Positions 49,434 through 58,430 are shown, numbered from the stretch's first letter. The stretch is 64,000 bases of DNA from Actinophytocola algeriensis (GCF_014203735.1 NZ_JACHJQ010000005.1:124001-188000), one strand, 5' to 3'. The notes: generated from the sequence alone by a model not told the origin. Translations and numbers: made by a program.

Positions 49434-49875
49434 TGACCGGCTGGTCGTCCTCCCGCCGCAAGCGCAGCCGGACGAACCCGGCGGGACAGGGCCGCACCAC
49501 GAACCAGCCGTCGTCGTCCACCGGAACCGTCCGCGTGCCGTCCTCGCGGTGCTGGATGTCGATCTCCCCGGCCCGGGGCGGGATCACCTGACCGCGCAGC
49601 GCGTCCGGGGTCAGCTCCACCTCGATCGTGGTGGGGCCGACGGAGAACGACAGCGTGCGCACGGCCGTGGCCCCGGCCCGGGTACTGGCGAGGGCCGCGT
49701 TCACGTCGGCGACCGCCGAGTCGTGGACCAGTTCGGCCAGTTCGGCGTCGACGTCGTGCCACGTGAACGCGGCCTTGCCGATCTCAAGGAACCTGGCGGG
49801 TACGGCGTACTGATCCCGCAGGGCGTCATGCAGGTCGGCGAGCAGTTGCTGGTCGTCGTGCCAGTCGCGGATCAT
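49411..49875 (-). CDS. Hypothetical 154-aa protein of the sigma/S8/CHAT cassette
   Basis: A 154-aa cytosolic protein. The N-terminal part (about 1-75; [20 protein letters not shown]) is helical and the rest is beta-rich (TLSFSVGPTTIEVELTPDAL, VPVDDDGWFVVRPCPAGFVR), reminiscent of a small immunoglobulin-like fold. No family was recognised. It follows the sigma-factor gene by 4 nt on the same strand, so it could be its anti-sigma partner or the substrate of the neighbouring proteases (inference from position). Confidence 0.72.
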   Translation of the reverse strand: MIRDWHDDQQLLADLHDALRDQYAVPARFLEIGKAAFTWHDVDAELAELVHDSAVADVNAALASTRAGATAVRTLSFSVGPTTIEVELTPDALRGQVIPPRAGEIDIQHREDGTRTVPVDDDGWFVVRPCPAGFVRLRLRREDDQPVITVWTTL

Positions 49876-49879
49876 GTCC

Positions 49880-50464
49880 TCACCTCCTGCTGCGTCCGGG
49901 CTGCCTGTCGTCCAGCAGCGGGGCGATGAGGGCGGTGCGGCGCAACGTCTCGAGGCACCGCATGCGGTTCGGTCCGATGCCGCCCACGGCCATGCCCAGC
50001 ATGCCGGAGATCTCCGAGTAGGGCATGGGCGGCTCGGTGAACAGCAGCGACAGCAGGCGCCGGCACTTCTCCGACAGCTGCGTGAACGCCTGGCGCAACG
50101 CGATGAACCGCTCCTCGCGCACGAGCCAGTCGTCGGCGGTGGGTGCGTCGTCGACGACGTCGTCGCCGTCCATCGGCACGTTGCGGTTGCGGGTGCGCAG
50201 CAACTGCAGGCACTCGTTGCGGGTGGTGGTCGCGAGCCAGCCGGGCAGCGCGGCCGGCTCGCGGATCGTGCCGAGCCGCTCGACGAGCCGCAGCCACACG
50301 GTGGCGGCGACGTCATCGGTGTCGGCCGCGGACAGCCGGTGCCGCGCGCACACCGCCCGGAGCAGCGGTGCGTGCAGTTCCACGATCCGGTCCCACGCCG
50401 CCTGGTCGCCGGCCCTGGCGCGCGCCACCAGGGCCGGGACCGTGCCGTCGTCAGCGTTGGTCAC
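49880..50464 (-). CDS. ECF-type RNA polymerase sigma factor
   Basis: A 194-aa sigma-70 family protein. Region 2 (about 15-90) includes LSAADTDDVAATVWLRLVER and LPGWLATTTRNECLQLLRTR, and region 4 (about 120-175) includes LSEKCRRLLSLLFTEPPMPY and EISGMLGMAVGGIGPNRMRC. It should redirect RNA polymerase to a small regulon. Its ATG overlaps the stop of the S8 protease gene (ATGA), so protease and sigma factor are made together; no classical membrane anti-sigma gene is next to it. The regulon is unknown. Confidence 0.88.
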   Translation of the reverse strand: MTNADDGTVPALVARARAGDQAAWDRIVELHAPLLRAVCARHRLSAADTDDVAATVWLRLVERLGTIREPAALPGWLATTTRNECLQLLRTRNRNVPMDGDDVVDDAPTADDWLVREERFIALRQAFTQLSEKCRRLLSLLFTEPPMPYSEISGMLGMAVGGIGPNRMRCLETLRRTALIAPLLDDRQPGRSRR

Positions 50465-51582
50465 GGCGTCGGCTGCCGGACGGGGTCCTGGCCGTTGTCG
50501 GCCAGCAGGACCGCGAACGCCTCACGTGCCGTCATCCCGGGCGTGCGGCTCATCCGCGCGGCGACCGCACCGGTGACCGTGCCCGCCGCGAACGACGTGC
50601 CGCTCCACTTCGCGAGACCGTTGCCGAACGTGATCACGTCCTGGGACGACAGCGTCACCGGAAAGGCGGGGAACGTGCTCGTGACGAACACCCCGGCCGC
50701 CGAGCAGTCCACCCAGGGGCCGGTCATGCTGAAGATCGCGTTGGTCGCGCCGACCGCGACGACGTCGGTCATGGCGGCGGGCCAGACCTGCTTCGGTTCG
50801 TCCTGGTCACCCTTGCGGTTGCCCGCGGCGGCGATGACGAGCACCCGGGGGTCGAGCCGGTCGATGGCGCGCCGGAGCGCCATCGGGGGCGCTTCGTGGT
50901 CACCGGTGACCCCGAACGACAGGTTGAGGATGTCGAGGTGCTGGTCCTGGAGGTCCGCGATCTCGCGCGCGACCTGCCACACGGAGGAGCGGTCGCGGTC
51001 GGCGTCGAGGCCCGCGCGGACCACGATCCCGGCCGCGGGCGCCTCGTGGCGGATCAGCCCGACCAGGAACGCGCTGTGCATGGCGAGCACCGGCAGCGGC
51101 TCCGCGCCCGAGGGGGTGAGCTGCGTGCCGGACACCAGGTTCGCCGGGAACGTCGGGTGCGGCACGAGGGCCGTGTCCACGACGCCGACCTTCACGTGCT
51201 CGCCGTCGGTGGCCGCGGCGGGCGACTGGATCACCGCGCCCACCGGGACCGGGTCGGCGATCGCCTTGTGCTGTGGCAGCCCGATCACGCTGTCGGAGTT
51301 CCGCTCCATCACGGGCGTGAATCCGAATTCCCGTTCGAACCGGACGCGCAGGTCGTACATCAGCACGTCGAGATCGTTTGGCGGAGTGGCGAGCGCGGTG
51401 AACTCGTTGATGTACCGGCGGCGCACCCGGGCCGCGTACGAGTCGAGCGCGGAGAATTTCCCGAGCAGCATCAGCCCGAGTTTGTGGTTGTCCTCTCTGG
51501 TGCCAGGGCGTAGTTCCGGTTCGTTGTCCAACAGCTTCATGATCTCTATCTGGTGCCGCAGGTCCACGATCAACTCGTCCAT
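50461..51582 (-). CDS. S8 (subtilisin) family serine protease, cytosolic
   Basis: A 373-aa subtilase with the full catalytic set: Asp136 in VGVVDTALVPHP, His169 in MHSAFLVGLI, oxyanion Asn255 in AAAGN and Ser330 in SGTSFAAG. There is no signal peptide or pro-peptide pattern; instead residues 1-115 form a charged helical domain (DELIVDLRHQIEIMKLLDNE) that may regulate or recruit. So it probably acts inside the cell. It heads an operon with the ECF sigma factor and is divergent from a TPR-CHAT protease. Strong ribosome site GGGAGGAAAGGGG. Substrates unknown. Confidence 0.9.
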   Translation of the reverse strand: MDELIVDLRHQIEIMKLLDNEPELRPGTREDNHKLGLMLLGKFSALDSYAARVRRRYINEFTALATPPNDLDVLMYDLRVRFEREFGFTPVMERNSDSVIGLPQHKAIADPVPVGAVIQSPAAATDGEHVKVGVVDTALVPHPTFPANLVSGTQLTPSGAEPLPVLAMHSAFLVGLIRHEAPAAGIVVRAGLDADRDRSSVWQVAREIADLQDQHLDILNLSFGVTGDHEAPPMALRRAIDRLDPRVLVIAAAGNRKGDQDEPKQVWPAAMTDVVAVGATNAIFSMTGPWVDCSAAGVFVTSTFPAFPVTLSSQDVITFGNGLAKWSGTSFAAGTVTGAVAARMSRTPGMTAREAFAVLLADNGQDPVRQPTP

Positions 51583-51701
51583 GGCGGTGCCCCTTTCCTC
51601 CCAGGAATTCTGTCCGTTCCTTCCGATGCGCGGGTCGCTGGTTTGATACCCGACACCTAAATCGAATTTCGCCGGGCGGATGTGTCAGGCATTCTGGTCC
51701 G
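51583..51701. promoter_or_regulatory. Divergent promoter region of the S8/sigma and CHAT genes
   Basis: A 119-bp gap that must hold both promoters. It is less GC-rich than the genes on each side, with ACACCTAAATCGAATTTCGC near 51653-51672 and CAGGAATTCTG near 51602-51612. No clear palindrome or standard -35/-10 pair was identified; a promoter read by the cassette's own sigma factor is possible. Confidence 0.4.
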
Positions 51702-54335
51702 GTGCTCACGCGTTCGGTGGCGGACGAAGCTCGGGAGGCCATGCGCCTCGCCGATTTCGCTGCCGGGCGCGCGGCGCCGGTCGCCGAGCGGGCGACCAGG
51801 CGGGCCGCGCGGGCGGGGGACCCGGCGGCCGGGTCGATCGCAGAGCGGGCGTGGGGCCGGTCGCTGCTGCAGACCGGGGACGTGCACGCCGCGATCCGGC
51901 ACCTGCGGCGGGCCATCACGCTCGCCGACGAGGCGGCGTCCCCGTCGCTCGCCGGCGAGGCCCGCATCCCGCTGGCCGCGGCACTCGTGCAGCGGGGGCG
52001 GCCGCACCCGGCGCTGGTGGAGATCGACATCGCGGTCGCGGACCTCACCGCGGCGGGCCACGCCAGGGCCAGGGCGCAGCGGGCGGACATCCTCCACCAG
52101 ATCGGCAGGCTCGACGAGGCGATCGCCGAGTACCAGGCGGCGATCCCGCTGCTGCGGCGCGTCGGCGACCTCCTCAACACCCAGCGCACGCTGGTGAACC
52201 GGGGCATCCTGCACACCGAGCGGCACGCGTTCGCCGCCGCGGCGGCCGACCTGTGCGAGGCCGACCGGCTGGCCCGGGACCTGGGCCGCCACCTCGCGGT
52301 CGGGATCATCGCGGAGAACCTCGGGTTCCTCGAGACGCTGCGCGGCGACGTACCTGCCGCGCTCGGGCACCTCACCAGGGCCGAGGCGACGATCGGTGCG
52401 CACGGCGGTCAGCTCGGCCCGGTCTTCCTCGACCGCAGCGAGCTGCTGCTGTCGGTCGGCATCGGCCGGGAGGCGGCCGAGTACGCCGAGCGCGCGGTGG
52501 CGGCCTTCGAACGGGAGCGGCGGGGGATCCTGCTGCCGGGTGCGCGGCTGGTGCTGGCACAGGCCGCGTACCTCGACGGCGACTGGGCCCGGTCGCTGCA
52601 CCAGGCGGGCCGGGCGCGCCGCGAGCTGGCGAGGCAGCGGCGGACCGAGTGGTCCGCGCTCGCCGCGCTGACCGTGTTGCGTGCGCGGCTCGCCATGGGT
52701 GAGCGGGTGGCGGTGCGGGAGGTCGAACCGGTGGTGGCGACACTGTCCACATCGGGCTGGCCCGCCGCCGTGCTTGAGGCCCGGCTGATGGCGGCGCGGG
52801 TGTCGGACCGGCCTGCGGAGTACCTGGCCGCCGCGAGCGAGACGCGGCTGCGCGGGCCCGCGGTGCTGCGGGCGCGTGGCTGGTACGCCGAGGCGCTGCG
52901 CCGCCAGGCGTGCGGTGACACCCGGGGTACCGGCGCCGCGGTCCGCGCGGGCCTGCGGATCCTGGACGAGCACGCCACCGCGCTGGGGGCGACCGACCTG
53001 CGGGTGCACTCGGCGGTGCACCGGACGGAGCTGATCGAGCTGGGGCTGCGCACGGCGTTGCGCGATGGCCGGGCGCGGCGGGTGCTGGAGTGGGCGGAAC
53101 GTGGCCGCGCGAGCCGGTTCGCGCACCGCTCGGTGCTGCCGCCCGCCGATCCCGAGCTGGCTGACCTCCTCGCCCAGCTGCGGTCCACGGCGCGGGAGCT
53201 GGACCGGGGTCGCGACGACGACCGCCGGGCCGGGCCGCTGGTGGCACGGCAGATGGCATTGGAGCGGCGGATCCGGGACCGCAGCCGCCTTGGCGGCAAC
53301 GGCGGGGCGGCTGCGTCCATGGCGGGGCCGGTCGGCAGGCCGGTGCCGGCGGACCGGCTCGCGGCGGCGCTCGGCGACCTCGCGCTCGTCGAGTACGTGC
53401 GGCTCGGCGGCGCGCTGCACGCGCTGACCGTCACCGGTGGCCGGGTGCGGCTGCACGCGCTGGGGTCGCTGGCCCCGGTCGCGGATCTGGTCGACCGGGT
53501 GCATTTCGCGCTGCGCAGGCTGGCCAGGACGGGGCCCGCGCGGACCCAGGACGCGGCGACCGTGCTGATGACCGGGGCGGCGCGCAGGCTGGACGAGGCG
53601 CTGCTCGCCGGGCTGCCGGAGGTGCGGGACCGCGACCTCGTCATCGTGCCGACCGGGCGGCTGCACGGCGTTCCGTGGTCGGTCCTGCCGTCGTGTGCCG
53701 GCCGTCCCCTGGTCGTGGCGCCGTCGGCGACGCTGTGGCACGCGGCGTCCTCGCGCCCTGCCGTCCCCCTGGGACCGGCGGTGGTCGCGGCCGGTCCTGG
53801 GCTCGCCGGTGCGCGCGAGGAAGCGGCCGCGATCGCCGAGATCCACGGGTGTGCGCCGCTGCTCGACGACGCCGCGACCGCCGACGCGGTGCTCGCCGCG
53901 CTCCCCGCCGCGGACCTGGCGCACCTCGCCGCGCACGGGCGCCTCGTGCCCGACAACCCGCTGTTCTCCAGCCTGCGCTTCGCCGACGGCCCGGTGGTCG
54001 TGCACGACCTGGAGCGCCTGCGCACCGTGCCCCGCACCGTGGTGCTCGCCGCCTGCGACGGCGGGCGGTCCGTCGTGCACACCGGCGACGAGCTGCTCGG
54101 CCTCGCCGCGACGTTCCTGGCGTGCGGCAGCGCCCAGCTCGTCGCGTCGGTCCTGCCCATCCCGGACGTCGAGACCGCCCCGCTCATGGTCGCGCTCCAC
54201 CGCCGCCTCGTCGCCGGTGAGCCGTGCGCCACGGCGCTCGCCGACGCGCAGCAGGCCATGCGCGATGCCGGGCCTGCCGCCCTCGCCGCCGCGGCCGGGT
54301 TCGTCTGCCTCGGCGCGGGCTACTCGCACGTGTGA
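51702..54335 (+). CDS. TPR-repeat protein with C-terminal CHAT protease domain
   Basis: An 877-aa protein. Residues about 10-480 are TPR-like helical pairs (e.g. AERAWGRSLLQTGDVHAAIR, ARADILHQIGRLDEAIAE-like units) for protein binding. The C-terminal CHAT caspase-like domain (about 610-875) has the His of LAHLAAHGRLVPDNPLF (about residue 744) and the Cys of VLAACDGGR (about 783), so the His-Cys dyad is intact. CHAT proteases cut partner proteins after a trigger, as in eukaryotic separase and the CRISPR-linked Craspase. No signal peptide. GTG at 51702 is the tentative start (ATG at 51741 possible). Divergent from the S8/sigma operon, 119 bp away. Confidence 0.88.
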   Translation: MLTRSVADEAREAMRLADFAAGRAAPVAERATRRAARAGDPAAGSIAERAWGRSLLQTGDVHAAIRHLRRAITLADEAASPSLAGEARIPLAAALVQRGRPHPALVEIDIAVADLTAAGHARARAQRADILHQIGRLDEAIAEYQAAIPLLRRVGDLLNTQRTLVNRGILHTERHAFAAAAADLCEADRLARDLGRHLAVGIIAENLGFLETLRGDVPAALGHLTRAEATIGAHGGQLGPVFLDRSELLLSVGIGREAAEYAERAVAAFERERRGILLPGARLVLAQAAYLDGDWARSLHQAGRARRELARQRRTEWSALAALTVLRARLAMGERVAVREVEPVVATLSTSGWPAAVLEARLMAARVSDRPAEYLAAASETRLRGPAVLRARGWYAEALRRQACGDTRGTGAAVRAGLRILDEHATALGATDLRVHSAVHRTELIELGLRTALRDGRARRVLEWAERGRASRFAHRSVLPPADPELADLLAQLRSTARELDRGRDDDRRAGPLVARQMALERRIRDRSRLGGNGGAAASMAGPVGRPVPADRLAAALGDLALVEYVRLGGALHALTVTGGRVRLHALGSLAPVADLVDRVHFALRRLARTGPARTQDAATVLMTGAARRLDEALLAGLPEVRDRDLVIVPTGRLHGVPWSVLPSCAGRPLVVAPSATLWHAASSRPAVPLGPAVVAAGPGLAGAREEAAAIAEIHGCAPLLDDAATADAVLAALPAADLAHLAAHGRLVPDNPLFSSLRFADGPVVVHDLERLRTVPRTVVLAACDGGRSVVHTGDELLGLAATFLACGSAQLVASVLPIPDVETAPLMVALHRRLVAGEPCATALADAQQAMRDAGPAALAAAAGFVCLGAGYSHV

Positions 54336-54403
54336 CTTCGTATTTTCCGCGCGACTGCCTCCTCTGAGGGACACCAGCAGGCGCACGGAAGGGGGGAGCC
54401 GCG

Positions 54404-55024
54404 ATGACGCAGCTCGCGGTGGACGAACACCTGCCGGTGACCGGGTTCTCCGGCACCGCCGAGGTCGAGGTCCGCCAACTGAACGACACGGAATGGGTGA
54501 CGCTGTCCAGGCTGGACTACAGCACCGGCGGCATGAGGTTCACGGTGCCGCGGGGGCAGCACACGGATTTCGCCTCCGTGCCGAGGGTGTTCGTGTGGTT
54601 CCTCCCGCGCTACGGGCGCTACACGAAGGCCGCGATCCTGCACGACTACCTGTGCCGGGTCCCGGTCGCGAACGGCACCCTGCCGCGCGGTGCGGCCGAC
54701 CGGATCTTCCTGCAGTCGATGCGGGAGCTGGAGGTGGCGTTCCTGCGCCGGTGGATCATGTGGGCGGCGGTCCGGCTGGGCGCGCTGGCGAACGCACGCG
54801 GGCGCCAGGGCTGGCTGCGGGCCTGCTGGCAGGTGTTCCCGATCCTGTTCGTCGCGCTGCCCGTGGTCGCGCCGCCCGCGGTCGTGATCGTGGCCGCGCT
54901 CCTGGTCTTCTACCTCGTCGAGACGATCGCGCGGGCGGCCCTGGCGGTGGGCAACCTCGTGCGCAGGACGCGGGGCAGGGCACAGAAACCGGTCAGCACT
55001 CCGAAGTTCTCACTCAGGCTCTGA
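54404..55024 (+). CDS. DUF1353 family protein with C-terminal membrane segment
   Basis: A 206-aa protein. Residues about 15-110 match DUF1353, with HTDFASVPRVFVWFLPRYG and KAAILHDYLCR giving the conserved D-F-A-S-P and H-D residues; the family is common in phages and of unknown function. Residues about 142-180 are hydrophobic (FPILFVALPVVAPPAVVIVA) and should cross the membrane, followed by a basic tail. It lies 68 bp after the CHAT gene on the same strand, so it may belong to that operon and anchor or deliver the system at the membrane (inference). Confidence 0.75.
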   Translation: MTQLAVDEHLPVTGFSGTAEVEVRQLNDTEWVTLSRLDYSTGGMRFTVPRGQHTDFASVPRVFVWFLPRYGRYTKAAILHDYLCRVPVANGTLPRGAADRIFLQSMRELEVAFLRRWIMWAAVRLGALANARGRQGWLRACWQVFPILFVALPVVAPPAVVIVAALLVFYLVETIARAALAVGNLVRRTRGRAQKPVSTPKFSLRL

Positions 55025-55047
55025 CCGCGAGGCGCGGACACACCGAA

Positions 55048-55080
55048 GCCGGACGGCCTCGGCTACCGAGTCCGTCCGGC
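55048..55080 (+). terminator. Strong hairpin after the DUF1353 gene
   Basis: GCCGGACGG (55048-55056) pairs perfectly with CCGTCCGGC (55072-55080); inside, CTCGG pairs with CCGAG around a 3-nt loop. There is no U-run, as is usual in high-GC actinobacteria. It lies 23 bp after the DUF1353 stop and probably ends the CHAT transcript. Confidence 0.65.
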
Positions 55081-55203
55081 GGTCGGCTCCCTAGGCTGAA
55101 AGGTGCTGTTCGTCGTCTGCGGTGATCGTAGGATTCCTGGTGGGTCGGGGTTTTCTCGTTCGATGACTCGAAATCGCCTCATGTTCATGAGTGGAGCTCG
55201 CCC

Positions 55204-55812
55204 ATGTTTCGATCCGGTTTACGCCGTGGTCTCGTCGTCCTCGCCACCGTGGTGGTCGGTCTGCTCGCCGTGACCGTGCCCGCGCACGCTGGTCCCGCTG
55301 TGCTCAGTTCCATGAAACCGTTGGCAGTCAAGGAAGTCTCCACCGCCGAACTGCGGGCTTTGATCGCGCGTGGTGGCGGGCAGTCGCTGACGCTCGGCAC
55401 CCAGGCGGTCATGGACGTCACCTGTTACCTGCTCGTCGGCACTCCGTACGGAGGTGGTGCGCCGGACGCGGACGTCCTCGTCGACGGTGCGGTGTACTGC
55501 GACGACTACGTCGATGTCGCCACGTTGCAGGTGCAGTTGTACCGCGGTGACTCGCTCGTCGCCTCCGACTCCGCTACTTTCCCCTACACCTACGGGGTCT
55601 ACGGGACCGTCGGTATCGCCGACTGCGTCGCCGGGAGCTATTTCGGTGCCGCCACCGCGGTTGTCGCCAGGTACGACCTCTATCCGCCGGTCATCGGGGC
55701 CACCAAGCGGAGCGTCGACGTGTCCATCGGTTGTGGTTCGCCGCCCGTCGGGATTCCCACCCCGCCCAACTGCTCGGAGAACCCGCAGTTGTGCGCCCGT
55801 ATCGGGGACTGA
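55204..55812 (+). CDS. Secreted hypothetical protein
   Basis: A 202-aa protein with a clear Sec signal (RRGLVVLATVVVGLLAVTVP, cleavage after AHA, about residue 28). The mature part is beta-rich with Cys pairs (MDVTCYLLVG, GAVYCDDYVD, IADCVAGSYFG, IGCGSPPVG, NCSENPQLCAR) likely to form disulfides. No family was recognised. The ATG has GGAG 7 nt upstream. It is preceded by a terminator hairpin, so it has its own promoter, and is followed by a GT2 gene after 24 bp. Confidence 0.75.
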   Translation: MFRSGLRRGLVVLATVVVGLLAVTVPAHAGPAVLSSMKPLAVKEVSTAELRALIARGGGQSLTLGTQAVMDVTCYLLVGTPYGGGAPDADVLVDGAVYCDDYVDVATLQVQLYRGDSLVASDSATFPYTYGVYGTVGIADCVAGSYFGAATAVVARYDLYPPVIGATKRSVDVSIGCGSPPVGIPTPPNCSENPQLCARIGD

Positions 55813-55836
55813 CCGTCCACGTGGCAGAGTGGGCGG

Positions 55837-56583
55837 GTGCCGTTGGTATCGATCATCACGCCCACGCAGGCGCACAACGCCGACTTCATCGGTGAGCTGT
55901 GGCTCTCGCTGGAAGGTCAGGCGCTGCCGCCGGGCTGGGAGTTCGAGTGGCTGGTCCAGGAGGACGGGGTGGCCCCCGCCGTGCTGGACCGGCTGCCCGA
56001 CGATCCCCGGGTCCGCTACGAGGCGCTCGGCGTGCAGATCGGCGGCGCGGCCACCCGCAACACGGCGGTGGCCCGCGCCGCAGGTGACCTGGTCGCGGGC
56101 ATGGACCACGACGACTTCTACGAGCCGGGTGGGTTGGCCGCACTGGTGTCGCCGTTCGCCTCTCCCGAGGTGGCGTGGTCGTGTGCGCGGATGCGGTGGA
56201 TGAATCCGGACGGGGCGACCTGGGTCAAGCCGGATGTCTTCCCGGCCGGTCTCGTCCCGACCGGTGTCATCGCCGAGACGTTCGTCCGCACCGACGACTT
56301 TCCGTTTCCGGCGTCCATCGTCACCTACCGGCGGCAGCACTTGCTCGCGCACGGCGGATGGCCTGCGGTGGCCCGGTCCACTGACGCGGTTCTGCTGGCG
56401 GCGTTCTCCTCTCGCTGGGCCGGGGTGTGGGTGGCTCAGGTCGCCGCCACGTACCGGCGTTGGCCGCGGCAGCACACCGTGCAGTCGGCTGACATCGCTA
56501 TCCGCGATGTCCCGCACGTCCGGGGCGCGATCGCGCAGCGCCTGGCCGCCGAACGTGCACTCGCCGCGTCCGGCGACGGGTGA
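55837..56583 (+). CDS. Glycosyltransferase family 2 protein
   Basis: A 248-aa GT-A enzyme without membrane spans. PLVSIITPTQAHNADFIGEL is the N-terminal nucleotide-sugar fold, and GDLVAGMDHDDFYEPGGLAA carries the metal-binding DxD (DHDD). It transfers a sugar from an activated donor; acceptor unknown. The GTG start lacks a strong ribosome site. It stands 24 bp after the secreted protein gene, perhaps in one operon, and converges with the CoA-binding protein gene 7 bp away. Confidence 0.85.
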   Translation: MPLVSIITPTQAHNADFIGELWLSLEGQALPPGWEFEWLVQEDGVAPAVLDRLPDDPRVRYEALGVQIGGAATRNTAVARAAGDLVAGMDHDDFYEPGGLAALVSPFASPEVAWSCARMRWMNPDGATWVKPDVFPAGLVPTGVIAETFVRTDDFPFPASIVTYRRQHLLAHGGWPAVARSTDAVLLAAFSSRWAGVWVAQVAATYRRWPRQHTVQSADIAIRDVPHVRGAIAQRLAAERALAASGDG

Positions 56584-56590
56584 TCGCCTC

Positions 56591-57073
56591 CTACTGCAGC
56601 CCTGCCCGGACCGAGGTGATGCGCTGGGTGTTGAAGCCCAGCCAGTGCATGCGGCCTACGTAACGCGCGTGTTCCACCTTGATGCAGCGGTCCATGATCA
56701 CGCTCACGCCACCGTCCGCCGCGACCTGTCCGCCCGTCTCGTTGATCACGCCGAACTGGCACCAGAGCGCGCCCGCGCCGATCCGCACCGCCTGCTCGGC
56801 GATCTCGGGTAGTGCGTCCGGTGCGCGGAAGACGTTGACGATGTCCACTGTGTCCGGCACCTCGTCCAGGCTCGGATAGCTTGTCTCGCCCAGGATTTCC
56901 GTCGCGCGCGGGTTCACCGGGATCACGTGGTAGCCGTGGCGTTTGAGGTAGTAGCCGACGAAGTAGCTCGCCCGCAGCTCGTTGTTCGACAGGCCGACGA
57001 TCGCGATCGTCTTCGCGGTGTTCAGTACTCGCTGGATCTCCAGGGGATCCTGGTAGCGCTCCGGCACGGTCAT
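56591..57073 (-). CDS. CoA-binding domain protein
   Basis: A 160-aa Rossmann-like protein of the YccU/CoA_binding family: KTIAIVGLSNNELRASYFVG, HVIPVNPRATEILGE and GALWCQFGVINETGG are the family blocks. Members bind CoA; function is poorly known. Its ATG overlaps the stop of the metY gene (ATGA), so it is the third gene of the metX-metY operon and may support methionine or sulfur metabolism. Confidence 0.87.
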   Translation of the reverse strand: MTVPERYQDPLEIQRVLNTAKTIAIVGLSNNELRASYFVGYYLKRHGYHVIPVNPRATEILGETSYPSLDEVPDTVDIVNVFRAPDALPEIAEQAVRIGAGALWCQFGVINETGGQVAADGGVSVIMDRCIKVEHARYVGRMHWLGFNTQRITSVRAGLQ

Positions 57074-58407
57074 GCGGTCGCCACCTCCTCTCGCACGGTG
57101 GCGGCCACGTGCGCGAAACCCTGTTCCAGGTCCCAGATCAGGTCGTCCACCGACTCGGTGCCCACCGACAGGCGCACGGTGCCGGGACCCACCCCGGCCG
57201 CCGCCAGTTCCTCATCCGACAGCTGGCGGTGCGTGGTGCTCGCCGGGTGGATGATCAGGCTCTTCGCGTCGCCCACGTTGGCCAGGTGGGACCACAGGGT
57301 CACGCCGCGGATCAGTGCCTGCCCGCCGTCGCGGCCGCCCGCCACGTCGAAGGAGAAGACGGCGCCCGCGCCGCCCGGCAGGTACTTCTCCGTCAGCGGG
57401 CGGTACTTGCTGTCCGCCAGCCCCGGGTACGTCACCCGCGACGCCAGGTCGTGGCCGGCCAGGAACTCCGCGACCCTCCTCGCGTTCGCCACGTGGCGTT
57501 CCATGCGCAGCGACAGCGTTTCCAGTCCCTGCAGGAAAAGGAACGCGTTGAACGGGGACAGCGCACCGCCCAGGTCGCGCAGGGTCTCCGCCCTGAGCTT
57601 CATCAGGTAGCCGTAGGTGCCGAACGTCTCGTGGAACTGCAGGCCGTGGTAGGCGGGGGACGGGGCCGCGACCACCGGGAACCGCCCGTTGGACCAGTTG
57701 AAGGTCCCGGCTTCCGCGACCACACCGCCGATGCTCGTGCCGTGGCCGCCGATGAACTTGGTCGCCGAGTGGACCACGATGTCGGCGCCCCACTCGATCG
57801 GGCGGCACAGGTAGGGCGTGGCGAACGTGTTGTCGACCACCAGCGGCACCTCGTGCTCGTGGGCGACCGTCGCCACCCCTTCGATGTCGAGCACGTTGCC
57901 CGCGGGGTTGCCGATGGTCTCCGCGAAGAACGCCTTCGTCTCCGGTCGCACCGCGGCCCGCCACGCGTCGAGGTCGTCCGGGTCCACCCAGGTCAGCGCC
58001 ACGTTCATCTTGCGCAGCAGGTGTTTGAGCTGGTTCACCGTGCCGCCGTAGAGCGCTTGGGAGGAGACCACGTGGTCGCCCGGTTGCAGCAGCGTGAACA
58101 GCGCGGCCGCCTGCGCGGCGATGCCGCTGGCGAACGCCACCGCACCGGCCGCGCCCTCCAGGTTCGCGACGCGCTCCTCGAACACCGCGACGGTCGGGTT
58201 CATGATGCGGGAGTAGGTGTTCCCGTACTCCTGCAGGTTGAAGTAGGCGGCCGCGGACTCGGGGTCCTCGAACACGTAGCTGGTGGTCTGGAAGATCGGC
58301 ACCGCGCGTGCGCCCGTGTTCGGGTCCGGCCGCTGCCCGGCGTGCAGTTGCCGGGTCTCGAACCCGAACGCGTGCTCCTGCTCGACACGGGGGGAGTCGT
58401 CGGTCAC
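57070..58407 (-). CDS. metY: O-acetylhomoserine sulfhydrylase/aminocarboxypropyltransferase
   Basis: A 445-aa PLP enzyme of the Cys/Met metabolism family. FGFETRQLHAGQRPDPNTGA is the typical start; VVHSATKFIGGHG holds the PLP-binding Lys (about residue 210), and QEYGNTYSRIMNPT and TLWSHLANVGDAKSLIIHPA match the MetY (not MetB) subfamily. It makes homocysteine from O-acetylhomoserine and sulfide, following the MetX step encoded just upstream (23 bp). GTG at 58407 is chosen for the GAGG 5 nt upstream. Confidence 0.93.
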   Translation of the reverse strand: MTDDSPRVEQEHAFGFETRQLHAGQRPDPNTGARAVPIFQTTSYVFEDPESAAAYFNLQEYGNTYSRIMNPTVAVFEERVANLEGAAGAVAFASGIAAQAAALFTLLQPGDHVVSSQALYGGTVNQLKHLLRKMNVALTWVDPDDLDAWRAAVRPETKAFFAETIGNPAGNVLDIEGVATVAHEHEVPLVVDNTFATPYLCRPIEWGADIVVHSATKFIGGHGTSIGGVVAEAGTFNWSNGRFPVVAAPSPAYHGLQFHETFGTYGYLMKLRAETLRDLGGALSPFNAFLFLQGLETLSLRMERHVANARRVAEFLAGHDLASRVTYPGLADSKYRPLTEKYLPGGAGAVFSFDVAGGRDGGQALIRGVTLWSHLANVGDAKSLIIHPASTTHRQLSDEELAAAGVGPGTVRLSVGTESVDDLIWDLEQGFAHVAATVREEVATA

Positions 58408-58430
58408 CAATACCTCTTTCCAGTCGCCGG

